From JAIRTY01 sp050257395 (GTDB taxonomy: Bacteria; Actinomycetota; Actinomycetes; Streptosporangiales; Streptosporangiaceae), in the NCBI GenBank assembly GCA_050257395.1, contig JBLMWU010000276.1, forward strand, positions 1 through 64,000: a stretch of 64,000 nt of DNA, written 5' to 3'. Positions 32,610 to 40,992 of this stretch are shown piece by piece (within the stretch, counting starts at the first letter, position 1; each line of letters opens with the position of its first letter). The notes below the pieces were generated by a model. It was given only the letters and a program-made list of their open reading frames with translations. It did not search any database and was not told where the DNA came from. A program made the translations under genes and the position numbers.

Positions 32610-33685
32610 GGACGCGCCTCGAACACGAGGTTGAAGGGGGTCTCAGCGGCACGGCGGAACCGCGTGAAGCCGCCGGCCGTCACCACATCCCTGATTCTCG
32701 CCTCGCCTGCCTGGGCGCCGAGCGCCAGCGCGACGTCCTGGGAGAGCGAGGCCGGCGTGCACAGCAGGGTGGAGAAGGCGTAGTAGGCGCGCCCGACCGG
32801 GTTGAGATTGCCTTCCACCCGGTCGGCGGCGTTCGGTTCGACGATCATCCACGTGCCGTCGGGCCCGAGGGTGCTGCGGACGTGCCGCGCGGCGCCCACC
32901 GGGTCGCCCATGTCGTGCAGGCAGTCGAACATGGTCACCAGGTCGTAGCCGCCCCCGCTGTAGGCGGACGCCGGGGCGGCCTCGAACCGGACCCGGTCCG
33001 CCACACCCGCCTCCTGCGCACGCCGGCGCGCCGTCTCGATCGACCCGGCGTGGTAGTCGGAGCCCACGAAGGTCGAGTTCGGGAAGGCCCGGGCCATCAT
33101 GATCGTGGAGGCGCCGTGGCCGCAGCCGACATCGGCGACCGCCGCCCCCCGCTCCAGCTTTCCCACCACCGCGTCGAGCGCGGGCAGCCACCCGGCGATC
33201 AGGTTCGCGTGGTAGCCGGGCCGGAAGAAGCGCTCGCACCCCTCGTGGACATCGGGCACGTGCTCGTGCCAGCCGAACCCCGCCCCGGTGCGGGCCGCCT
33301 CGGTGATCCTGGGTGAGTCGAGCACCGAGCCGACCGCAATCTGGAAGAACCCGGGCAGGTAGGCCGGGCTGTCCGGGTCGGTGAGCGCGATCGCCTGCTC
33401 GGGTGGGAGCGTGTAGCAGCCGCTGTCGGGGTCGTAGTCCACGAAGCCGCCCGCGGCCTGGGCGTTCAGCCACTCGCGGACGTACCGCTCGGCGGTGCCG
33501 GTGCGCCCGGCCAGCTCCGCCGGCGCCAGCGGGCCGGCCCCGGCCAGCGCCCGGTACAGCCCGAGCTTGTCACCCATCACCACCAGGGCCGCGTTCAGGG
33601 CGGCGCCCACCTCGCCGACCGCCCGGAAGACGAACTCCTGGAGCTTGTCGGTGTCGATCTCGACGGCTTGCTCAAACGTGGTCAT
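32606..33685 (-). CDS. Class I SAM-dependent methyltransferase with N-terminal winged helix
   Basis: A 359-residue enzyme. Residues about 1-90 form a helix-rich dimerisation/winged-helix domain (KLGLYRALAGAGPLAPAELAGRTGTAERYVREWLNAQAAGGFVDYD). The Rossmann domain has VADVGCGHGAS (SAM motif I), FVGSDYHAGSIETARRRA and MFDCLHDMGDP. ATG 33685 follows GGGAGG; the longer reading frame upstream is a shadow of the LAL gene. It is the first gene of a two-gene operon with the hydrolase-glycosyltransferase fusion and is divergent from a LAL regulator 120 bp away, which probably controls it. Confidence 0.88.
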   Translation of the reverse strand: MTTFEQAVEIDTDKLQEFVFRAVGEVGAALNAALVVMGDKLGLYRALAGAGPLAPAELAGRTGTAERYVREWLNAQAAGGFVDYDPDSGCYTLPPEQAIALTDPDSPAYLPGFFQIAVGSVLDSPRITEAARTGAGFGWHEHVPDVHEGCERFFRPGYHANLIAGWLPALDAVVGKLERGAAVADVGCGHGASTIMMARAFPNSTFVGSDYHAGSIETARRRAQEAGVADRVRFEAAPASAYSGGGYDLVTMFDCLHDMGDPVGAARHVRSTLGPDGTWMIVEPNAADRVEGNLNPVGRAYYAFSTLLCTPASLSQDVALALGAQAGEARIRDVVTAGGFTRFRRAAETPFNLVFEARP

Positions 33686-33805
33686 GTCTGCCTCCCAGAC
33701 GCGTTTTGAGCGACCGTAAATCCCGGATAGCCCGTTTCGCTTCCGGGGGGCACCTAGTCTCCGCCGCTTCTGTCCGGCCTGGCACCGGGTGCCTACAATC
33801 GCGGC

Positions 33806-36559
33806 ATGCTGCTGGGCCGCGACAAGGAGCAGCAGGCGATCGAGCAGGTCCTCGCGCGCGCACGGGCCGGTGCGAGTGCCACGCTCGCCCTGGTCGGGGA
33901 GCCGGGCATCGGCAAGACCGCGCTGCTCGACTACGCCGCTGCCCGGGCAACCGGAATGCGGCTGCTGCGTGCGCGCGGCACCGAATCGGAGGCGCTGCTC
34001 CCTTTCGGGTCGCTGCTCGAGCTGATCCGCCCGGTGCTGGGGTTGCTGGAGAGCATCCCCGGGCCACAGGCGGCCGCGCTGGAGGCCGCGCTCGCGCTGC
34101 GGCCCGGAGCAGCGCAGGACCGGTTCGCCATCGGCGCGGCAACCCTCAGCCTGCTCGCCGCCTGCGCCGAGCAGACGCCTGTGCTGGTCCTGGTGGACGA
34201 CGCCCAGTGGCTCGACAGCGCGAGCGGCCAGGCGCTGCGCTTCGCGTTCCGCCGGCTGGTGGCCGACCCCATCGCCGTCCTCACCGCTGTCCGCGAGGAC
34301 GAGCCGTCGCTGATCGACAGCACCGACCTGCCTGCGCTGCGCATCAGCGGCCTGACGAGGGACGAAGCAGCAGAGCTGGTGCCCGGGCTGGCCCCGGAGG
34401 CGGCCCGCCGGCTGTACGCGGCAACCGCGGGCAATCCGCTCGCCCTGCTCGAACTGGCGCCTGATGCGCCGGACCTGGTGCTCGCTCCGGAAGGAGCGTC
34501 GGTCATCGTCTCCGCCAAGGTCTCGCGGGCGTTCCTGCAGCGGGCGGACACCCTCGGCTCGGCCACCCGGCGGGCTCTGGTCCTCGCTGCCACCAGCGAC
34601 ACCGATGACCTGCCGTCGCTCGGCCGGGCCGCGGCCGCGCTCGGGATCGACCTCTCGGCACTGGCGGCGGCCGAGAACGCCGGGCTGGTCAGCCTGCATG
34701 CGGGCGAGGTGAGGTTCCGCCATCCGCTTGCCCGGTCGGCTATCTACGCCGATGCCCCGCCCGGCGAACGGCGCGCTGCGCACCGGGCGCTGGCCACCGC
34801 CCTGCCCGACCGTGACATCGATCGCCGGGCCTGGCATCTGGCCGCCGCGGCGATCGGCACCGATGAACCGGCCTCGGCGGCGCTCGAGCAGGCCGGCGCC
34901 CGCGGCCGGGCCCGCAGCGCCTACCCGACGGCGGCCGCCGCCTACGAACGGGCAGCCCGGCTGACCGCGGACAGCGGGCGGCACGCGCGGCTGCTGACGG
35001 AGTCGGCCGAGGCGGCCTGGCTCGCCGGGCTCACTGACCAGGCGGTGGCGCTGCTGACGGAGGCCCGGGCCGCCACCGCGACCCCGGTGGGGCTGCTCGA
35101 GATCGATCAGCTCAGCGGGCATATCGCGACCCGCCGCGGGCCGGTGATGGACGGCCACGCGATCCTCACCGTGGCGGCCAGCCGCGCCGACCCGGAGCGA
35201 GCGGTGGCGATGCTGGCCGAGGCGGCTCACGCCTGTCTCTACGCCGGGAACCCCGGGGAGATGCTGTCGGCTGCCGAGCGGGCCCGCGCGGTGCTGCCTG
35301 ACCGGCCTTCGGCGCGTGCCCGGTTCCTGGCCTCGATCGCGGTGGGGATGGCACGGATCATGGGCGGCGACGCGGCCGCGGGCGCGGAAGCGGTGCACGA
35401 CGCGATCGCCCTCGCCGAGCGTTCGGCTGACCTGCGGGACGATGTGCGGCTGATCGGGTGGCTGGCCGTGGGGCCGCTCTTCCTGCGGGAGTCCAGCGCC
35501 GGCCGGTCACTAATCGAGCAGGCCCTGGCGAACGCCCGCAGGCGCGCCGCGGTCGGCGCCCTGCCGTCCGTGCTCAACCTGATCGCCCGCGACCAGGCCA
35601 ACACCGACCGGTGGGCGGCCGCCGCCGCCACTTACCAGGAAGCGATCGCCCTGGCACGCGAGAGCGGTCAGCAGACCGAGCTGACGTTCGGGCTCGCGGG
35701 TCTGGCCTGGCTGCAGGCGCGGCGCGGCCGGGAAGCGGAGTGCCTGGCTTACGCCGCGGAAGCGCTGGGCCTCTGCCGCGAACTCGGGGTGCGCCTGCAT
35801 GAGATCTGGGCGACGGCCGCGCTCGGCGAGCTCGCGCTCGGCCTCGGCGACGCCGCCCGTGCCGCGGAGCACTTCGAGCACCAGCAGCAGCTCCTGCGCG
35901 ACCTCGCGATCACCGACGCTGACCTCTCGCCTGCGCCGGAACTCGTCGATGCCTACACCCGGCTCGGCCGCGGCGGCCAGGCGCGGCGGGTCGCCGCCGG
36001 ATTCATGGCGGCGGCAGGCGCCAAAGGCCAGCCGTGGTCGCTGGCCCGGGCGCTGCGCTGCCAGGGTCTGCTCGCGCCTGACACCGCCTTCCACGAGCCC
36101 TTTGAGCAGGCGCTGGCCCTGCACGGGCAGACCCCGGACGTGTTCGAGGCGGCGCGCACGCGGCTGGCCTACGGGGAGCGATTGCGGCGGGCCCGGAACC
36201 GGGTGCGGGCCCGCGAGCAGCTGCGCGCTGCCGCGGATGCGCTGGAAAGCCTGGGCGCCCGCCCCTGGGCCGACCGGGCCCGCGCCGAGCTCGCGGCGAC
36301 CGGCGAGACACTGCGGCGGCGGGAGCCGGGCACCGCGGAGGAACTCACGCCGCAGGAGCTGCAGATCGCATTGCAGCTCACGGCCGGGAAGACGACCCGG
36401 GAGGCCGCAGCCGCGCTCTTCCTCAGCCCCAAGACCATCGAGTACCACCTTCGCCACATCTACCAGAAGCTCGGCATCCACTCCCGTCACGAACTCGGGC
36501 AGGTGTTCGCCGCTCAGCTCCCCCGCACGGCCGGGCCGGGCAGCGCCACGCCCGGCTGA
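33806..36559 (+). CDS. LuxR-family LAL regulator
   Basis: A 917-residue ATPase regulator. Walker A is GEPGIGKT (residues 31-38), Walker B VLVLVDDAQWLD, followed by a long helical repeat region. The C-terminal LuxR helix-turn-helix is LTPQELQIALQLTAGKTTREAAAALFLSPKTIEYHLRHIYQKLGIHSRHEL. The ATG has no ribosome site, but TACAAT (33794-33799) ends 6 nt before it, indicating a leaderless message. It is divergent from the methyltransferase operon and 37 bp upstream of the C45-family gene, placing it as the local regulator. Confidence 0.9.
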   Translation: MLLGRDKEQQAIEQVLARARAGASATLALVGEPGIGKTALLDYAAARATGMRLLRARGTESEALLPFGSLLELIRPVLGLLESIPGPQAAALEAALALRPGAAQDRFAIGAATLSLLAACAEQTPVLVLVDDAQWLDSASGQALRFAFRRLVADPIAVLTAVREDEPSLIDSTDLPALRISGLTRDEAAELVPGLAPEAARRLYAATAGNPLALLELAPDAPDLVLAPEGASVIVSAKVSRAFLQRADTLGSATRRALVLAATSDTDDLPSLGRAAAALGIDLSALAAAENAGLVSLHAGEVRFRHPLARSAIYADAPPGERRAAHRALATALPDRDIDRRAWHLAAAAIGTDEPASAALEQAGARGRARSAYPTAAAAYERAARLTADSGRHARLLTESAEAAWLAGLTDQAVALLTEARAATATPVGLLEIDQLSGHIATRRGPVMDGHAILTVAASRADPERAVAMLAEAAHACLYAGNPGEMLSAAERARAVLPDRPSARARFLASIAVGMARIMGGDAAAGAEAVHDAIALAERSADLRDDVRLIGWLAVGPLFLRESSAGRSLIEQALANARRRAAVGALPSVLNLIARDQANTDRWAAAAATYQEAIALARESGQQTELTFGLAGLAWLQARRGREAECLAYAAEALGLCRELGVRLHEIWATAALGELALGLGDAARAAEHFEHQQQLLRDLAITDADLSPAPELVDAYTRLGRGGQARRVAAGFMAAAGAKGQPWSLARALRCQGLLAPDTAFHEPFEQALALHGQTPDVFEAARTRLAYGERLRRARNRVRAREQLRAAADALESLGARPWADRARAELAATGETLRRREPGTAEELTPQELQIALQLTAGKTTREAAAALFLSPKTIEYHLRHIYQKLGIHSRHELGQVFAAQLPRTAGPGSATPG

Positions 36560-36596
36560 TACCCCCGCTACGCTGCCCAGGCGGCGGTGAAGAAAA

Positions 36597-37724
36597 GTGA
36601 ATGACGAGGTGAGCGACCGCATGCAGGACCCGCGTGAGATCCCGCTGCTGCGGGTCAGCGGCAGCTACCGGGAGGCCGGCCGGCAGATCGGCGAGGCGTG
36701 CGCCCCCGCCCTGCACCGGGCGGCAGACCTGGAACAGGCCGGCGTTCCCCGGCACGGCCGCTCGCTTGACCAGCTGCTGGCCGACGCGGACCGCTGCCGG
36801 GACGCCACCCGGCAGGCCTTTCCCTGGCTGATCGAGGAGCTGGACGGCGCGGCCGAGGGAGCCGGGGTGGACCCGCAGCTGCTGTTCGCGGCGTCGGTGG
36901 AGGAACTGTGGGAGGAACGGCCGTCCGAGCCCGGCCGGGCCGAGGGCCGGTGCACGGATGTGCTGGTGGCACCGGGCGCCACCAGCACCGGCCACCTCCT
37001 GGTGGCCCACAACAACGACCTGTCCGCCTCGTCGGAGAGCGACGTCATCGCCATCGAGCGGGACATCCCCGGCGATGTCCTCATCTTCAGCATCGGCATC
37101 GGGCCGTGGATCAGCGTCGGCTGGAACAGCGCTGGCCTGTCGCTGACCGGCAACGAGGTGAGCCCCACCGACGAGCGGACCGGCATCCCGAGGCTCCTGC
37201 TGGTGCGTGCCCAGCTCCGGGCGCGCACCCTGGCCGAGGCGGTGGAGCTGACGCTGCACCCGGGGCGGGCCTCGGCCTACAACACCGTGCTGGCAGACGC
37301 CCGCGAAGCGGTGAACGTCGAGGCGTCCGCGGCCGACCACGAGTGCTGGGGCCCGGACGGCCGCGGCGCCATCGTGCACACCAATCACTACGTTTCTGAG
37401 CGCATGGCCCGCTACGAGGGCGACCGCCCCTACGCCGGCCGCTCGGCGCGGCGGCTCGGCCGGGCCCGGCAGCTGCTGGCGCAGCTCGGCCCCGCCGCAG
37501 CCGACGAGCAGGCGCTGATGGCCATCCTGTCCGACCACGAGAACGGGCAGGACTCGATCTGCCGTCACCCGGCCGGCGGCGGCAAGGACGGTACCAAGAC
37601 CGTGTTCTGGTGCCTGGCCGACGTCACCGCCGGGCACATCCGCTACGGTTCCGGGAACCCGTGCCGGTCCCGGGCGCAGTCCTACACCTTCCCGGCAGCG
37701 GGCCCGGCGGGCGGCGCCTGCTAG
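36597..37724 (+). CDS. C45-family Ntn acyltransferase/amidohydrolase (penicillin acyltransferase-like)
   Basis: A 375-residue Ntn-hydrolase. Its predicted autocatalytic nucleophile is Cys119 in EGRCTDVLVAPGAT, preceded by a propeptide-like alpha domain (GSYREAGRQIGEACAPALHRA). HNNDLSASSESDVIAIERD and GWNSAGLSLTGNEV are characteristic of the isopenicillin-N acyltransferase group. In most bacteria these enzymes hydrolyse or transfer acyl groups on amides or peptides. GTG 36597 is the first in-frame start, but GTG 36609 or ATG 36621 are possible. It probably shares regulation with the LAL gene just upstream. Its stop overlaps the convergent dimethylformamidase-like gene by four bases. Confidence 0.82.
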   Translation: MNDEVSDRMQDPREIPLLRVSGSYREAGRQIGEACAPALHRAADLEQAGVPRHGRSLDQLLADADRCRDATRQAFPWLIEELDGAAEGAGVDPQLLFAASVEELWEERPSEPGRAEGRCTDVLVAPGATSTGHLLVAHNNDLSASSESDVIAIERDIPGDVLIFSIGIGPWISVGWNSAGLSLTGNEVSPTDERTGIPRLLLVRAQLRARTLAEAVELTLHPGRASAYNTVLADAREAVNVEASAADHECWGPDGRGAIVHTNHYVSERMARYEGDRPYAGRSARRLGRARQLLAQLGPAAADEQALMAILSDHENGQDSICRHPAGGGKDGTKTVFWCLADVTAGHIRYGSGNPCRSRAQSYTFPAAGPAGGAC

Positions 37725-39256
37725 GTCAGCCGGCCGAGCACGTTGCGGGTGATCTTCATGATGTCCGGGTCCTGGCCGGCCAGCCCGTAGGCCCAGTCGG
37801 TGGTGCCCGCGGTGAAGACGGTCCCGCCGCGGGTGTAGGTCCCCATGACCGCGTGGTTGTGCGCCAGCCGCGCGACGTGCCCGGGCGAGGCGTCACCGAA
37901 CACCGCCTCCGCGGTGCTCTCCAGGTCGCCCGGCTCGCCTGAGCGGTACCGGGACGGCAGTTCCTCCCGCGACCACAGCCGGGCCGGGGCGGTGGCCAGG
38001 ATGGTGAAGCCCGCCGGGGTCCCGTCGCGGCCGGTCGGGACCGGGAGCCCGTCGTCAGGGGACAGGGTGAACTCGCACCCGTCGACCTCGTACGCCGTGA
38101 CGCAGTCCCGGGCGCCGAAGAGATCGCCGTACCGGATTCCCGTTCCCGAGAAAACCCAGTGGTCCGGGCGCCAGGCGGTGTACCCGCCCGTCGCCCGCGG
38201 CACGGCCTGGCCCATCCGGATGTAGCCACCCCGGGAGAAGCTCACCCCGGTCAGCGAGTTCTCGGGCCGGCCGACCAGCGCGGCGGACCACAGGGTGGTG
38301 AGCAGATGCTGGCGGCCGGTGCCGTAGACCGGGTCGTCCTCATACGCGGACTTGTAGCACACCATCGTGTTCCCGTCGTCCTCATACCGGACCTGCCAGC
38401 AGACCGAGTTGCCGGAGAAGAAGGCGGCGTTGCCGCCGCCGGCGATGAAGTCCTCCAGCGTGTCCCGCATCCCCCAGGACCAGTACTCGTCGTGGCCCAC
38501 GCTCACCACCAGCCGGTATCCCCGCAGCACCTCGGGATGGAATTCGAGGTCGGCGTTGACGGCCACGTCGACCCGGTAGCCCTCGCGCTCGGCCCACCGG
38601 GCGAAGACGCGCTCCCAGTTGTGCCACCCCGCCGACCCGGACCAGCGGGCGAGCCCGTGCAGGTCCGCCCAGGTGCGGAAGTGCTCGTGCTCGGGGTCGT
38701 CGAGACCGGTCACGTCCGGGTAGCGGACGTGCGGCTCGGGCTTGGCGAGGAAGCCCGGCGCCAGCGGCCGCCGGAACGAGACCCGGGTCGCGCCGGTGTA
38801 GAGGCCCGGGCCGCCCCAGTCGTTGTAGGCGTTGTAGGTGTTGGTGGCGAGCACGAGCAAGATCGCGCCGTCGCGCCGCTCCCCCGCGGCCGGGCGCACG
38901 GCGAAGAACGCGCGGCCTTCGGTCAGCCGCCCCGTTCTCTCGTCGGCCGCCCGCAGCACCACCTCGTAGTAGCCCGACCGCGCGCCCGCCGGGATGGGAA
39001 ACCGGAAGGAGACCGGCCACTCGCAGCCCTGTGACGACGCGCCGCCGGGCACGGGCAGCCACTGACCCGGTATGCCGTTGCGGGTCCACACGATCTCGCG
39101 GGAGCCGCCCACCCTCGCGATCTCGGCCGAGAACGTGCGAGCCCGCGAGCTGCACGCGATCTCCGCGGTCTCGCCGGGCGCGTAGCTCCACCGGCTGGCG
39201 TATCCCTCGATCCACGGCCTGGCATCGTCGGGCAGGTCGGGCACGGGCGCTCCCAT
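37721..39256 (-). CDS. N,N-dimethylformamidase beta-subunit-like protein
   Basis: A 511-residue protein of the family named after the large DMFase subunit. The N-terminus is an Ig-like strand domain (WSYAPGETAEIACSSRARTFSAEIARV). The catalytic-type domain follows, with LVLATNTYNAYNDWGGPGLYTG, VSVGHDEYWSWGMRDTLEDFIAGGGNAAFFSGNS and HNHAVMGTYTRGGTVFTAGTTDWAYGL. No small alpha subunit is adjacent, so it may work alone on another amide. It is 8 bp downstream of the Rieske oxygenase gene on the same strand. The substrate is unknown; the family label does not prove DMF hydrolysis. Confidence 0.78.
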   Translation of the reverse strand: MGAPVPDLPDDARPWIEGYASRWSYAPGETAEIACSSRARTFSAEIARVGGSREIVWTRNGIPGQWLPVPGGASSQGCEWPVSFRFPIPAGARSGYYEVVLRAADERTGRLTEGRAFFAVRPAAGERRDGAILLVLATNTYNAYNDWGGPGLYTGATRVSFRRPLAPGFLAKPEPHVRYPDVTGLDDPEHEHFRTWADLHGLARWSGSAGWHNWERVFARWAEREGYRVDVAVNADLEFHPEVLRGYRLVVSVGHDEYWSWGMRDTLEDFIAGGGNAAFFSGNSVCWQVRYEDDGNTMVCYKSAYEDDPVYGTGRQHLLTTLWSAALVGRPENSLTGVSFSRGGYIRMGQAVPRATGGYTAWRPDHWVFSGTGIRYGDLFGARDCVTAYEVDGCEFTLSPDDGLPVPTGRDGTPAGFTILATAPARLWSREELPSRYRSGEPGDLESTAEAVFGDASPGHVARLAHNHAVMGTYTRGGTVFTAGTTDWAYGLAGQDPDIMKITRNVLGRLT

Positions 39257-39264
39257 CGGCTCGG

Positions 39265-40296
39265 CTATTCGGCGGAGATGCCGATCGGCGTGCTCGCCGC
39301 CAGGCCGAGACCGCGCATGGCCTTGCGGTAGGCGACGGCGACCTCGTCGAACTTCAGGTGCAGCTCCGCGGCGAGGTCGAACGGCACCCGCTCAGGGCGC
39401 TGGGACTCCACGACCACCTGGTCCTGGCCGAAGATGGTGTCCTCGAACTCCTGGATGACCCGGTCCGGCTGGCCGGTGTTGTAGTTGCGGCCGATGACCA
39501 CGAATCCCGCGCAGCGGTCGGCGGCCACCGGCTGGGAGGCGAAGAAGTACACCATCCCGCGCTCCCCGCCCCAGCCCAGCCGCAGCACGATCGTGTAGGG
39601 CAGATGCAGCTCGTACCGGCTGCGCCGCTCCGGCGGGCCGGCCTGCTCGTTGCTGAAGACCGGGAACTCGCCGGTGTTCGGCGCCTCCGGCCGGACGATC
39701 TCATAGCGCAGCACATGCCCGTCGGTGTGCACCTGGTGCCGGGGCACGACCGGCCGGTCCGGGTCGCCGAGCAGGCCGGGGTGGACCCACGGGAAGTGCC
39801 CGAAGTCGGTGAAGTTCTCCACCTGCCGGGCGGCGTCGCAGCGCCACCGGTAGGGCCCGGCCCGCACCACCACCCACCCGCCGTCTTCCAGCTCAGGCAC
39901 GTCCGGCAGCGGCCAGCGGGGCTCGTCCAGCGCCACCCAGATCAGGCCGTAGCGCTCCTGCGCGCGGAACGCCCGCACCCGGGCCCTGGCCGGGACCGCC
40001 GTGGGATCCTCCTTCTGCGGGATGGCCACGCAGCGCCCGTCGGCCGCGTACCGCCAGCCGTGGTAGGCGCAGACCAGCTCGCCGCCCTGGATCCAGCCCA
40101 GCGACAGCGCCGTGCCGCGGTGCACGCACAGGTCGGACAGGACGCGCGGCGCGCCGTCCGCTCCGCGCCAGACCACGAGCGGCTCGCCGAGCAGCTCCGC
40201 GGGCACCGGGCGGTCGGTCACCTCGCTGCCGAACGCGACCGGGTGCCAGCACGCCCGCTGGGCGGCCAGGTCCGCGAACACTCCCGGTGACGTCAT
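39265..40296 (-). CDS. Rieske non-heme iron oxygenase, alpha subunit
   Basis: A 343-residue oxygenase. The Rieske [2Fe-2S] ligands are Cys57, His59, Cys76 and His79. The mononuclear iron site is in ENFTDFGHFPWVHPG (Asp164, His167, His172). ATG 40296 follows a G-rich ribosome site and gives the usual family length; a longer frame reaches 40368. The protein resembles monooxygenase/O-demethylase types (vanillate demethylase-like) rather than large ring dioxygenases. No ferredoxin or reductase gene is adjacent, so electrons must come from elsewhere. It is cotranscribed with the dimethylformamidase-like gene and lies 115 bp downstream of a MarR regulator. Confidence 0.88.
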   Translation of the reverse strand: MTSPGVFADLAAQRACWHPVAFGSEVTDRPVPAELLGEPLVVWRGADGAPRVLSDLCVHRGTALSLGWIQGGELVCAYHGWRYAADGRCVAIPQKEDPTAVPARARVRAFRAQERYGLIWVALDEPRWPLPDVPELEDGGWVVVRAGPYRWRCDAARQVENFTDFGHFPWVHPGLLGDPDRPVVPRHQVHTDGHVLRYEIVRPEAPNTGEFPVFSNEQAGPPERRSRYELHLPYTIVLRLGWGGERGMVYFFASQPVAADRCAGFVVIGRNYNTGQPDRVIQEFEDTIFGQDQVVVESQRPERVPFDLAAELHLKFDEVAVAYRKAMRGLGLAASTPIGISAE

Positions 40297-40411
40297 CACC
40301 ACCCCCAGACAGGCAACGGCGGCCACGCGGTCCCGGACGCCGCTGCCGCCTGGCAGCATTGTGATCACCGCGCTGGTGAGCGTCCAGGGCGGGGGCCCGG
40401 GAACGGGCCGG

Positions 40412-40867
40412 CTAGGCCCGCGGAGCGGTCCGGCCCGGGCCGGGCGGGTGCAGCGCGTCGGCCAGCGCTTCGAGCGCTGGCAGCGCCGCCGTCAGGGACT
40501 GCTCCTGCGGCGGGGTGAGCTGGCGGGCGCAGGAGGAGATCACGTCCGCCCGCTGGGCGGTGATGCGCGCGTGGATCCGCCTGCCCGCGGCGGTGGCCGT
40601 CACCGAGGCGCTGCGCAGGTCATCGGGGTCCGGCGTCCTGCTGATCAGGCCCATCTCCTGCAGCTTGCCGACCACCCGCGACAGCATGGTGGGGTTGAGC
40701 CCTTCCAGGTCCGCCAGCTCGGCCAGGCCCAGCGGGCCGCGGGCCACGATCAGCCCGAGCACGGAGGCCTGGGACGGGGTCAGCCCCTCGCCGGTCGATG
40801 AGGCGTTGAGCTGCCGCGCCAGCCTGCCGATGACCCTGCGCAGCCGGATCGCCCCGTCCTCATCCAC
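40412..40867 (-). CDS. MarR-family regulator
   Basis: A 151-residue winged-helix repressor. The DNA-binding part reads LTPSQASVLGLIVARGPLGLAELADLEGLNPTMLSRVVGKLQEMGLISRTPDPDDLRSASVTATAAG, with the beta-wing DPDDLR. Flanking helices form the dimer interface. It is divergent from an MFS exporter gene with a perfect palindrome between, the standard drug-efflux arrangement. It also lies upstream of the Rieske/DMFase-like genes on its own strand and may control them. Confidence 0.9.
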   Translation of the reverse strand: MDEDGAIRLRRVIGRLARQLNASSTGEGLTPSQASVLGLIVARGPLGLAELADLEGLNPTMLSRVVGKLQEMGLISRTPDPDDLRSASVTATAAGRRIHARITAQRADVISSCARQLTPPQEQSLTAALPALEALADALHPPGPGRTAPRA

Positions 40868-40958
40868 GGCGGTGCTCCTTCGTGAACGCCCCGGCCCGTG
40901 CGCGGCCCGCCCGCAGCCCTGGGCAGGCGGCTGCGAAAATACCCGGCCCGGCAGCTAG

Positions 40959-40976
40959 TTGCTTGCTGGCAAGCAA
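40959..40976. promoter_or_regulatory. Perfect 18-bp palindrome, likely MarR operator
   Basis: TTGCTTGC-TG-GCAAGCAA has two exact 8-bp arms. It lies directly before TAGCGT (40979-40984), a possible -10 box of the MFS gene, so binding would block the exporter promoter; the MarR start is 92 bp away. Confidence 0.75.
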
Positions 40977-40992
40977 TGTAGCGTCATGGGTG

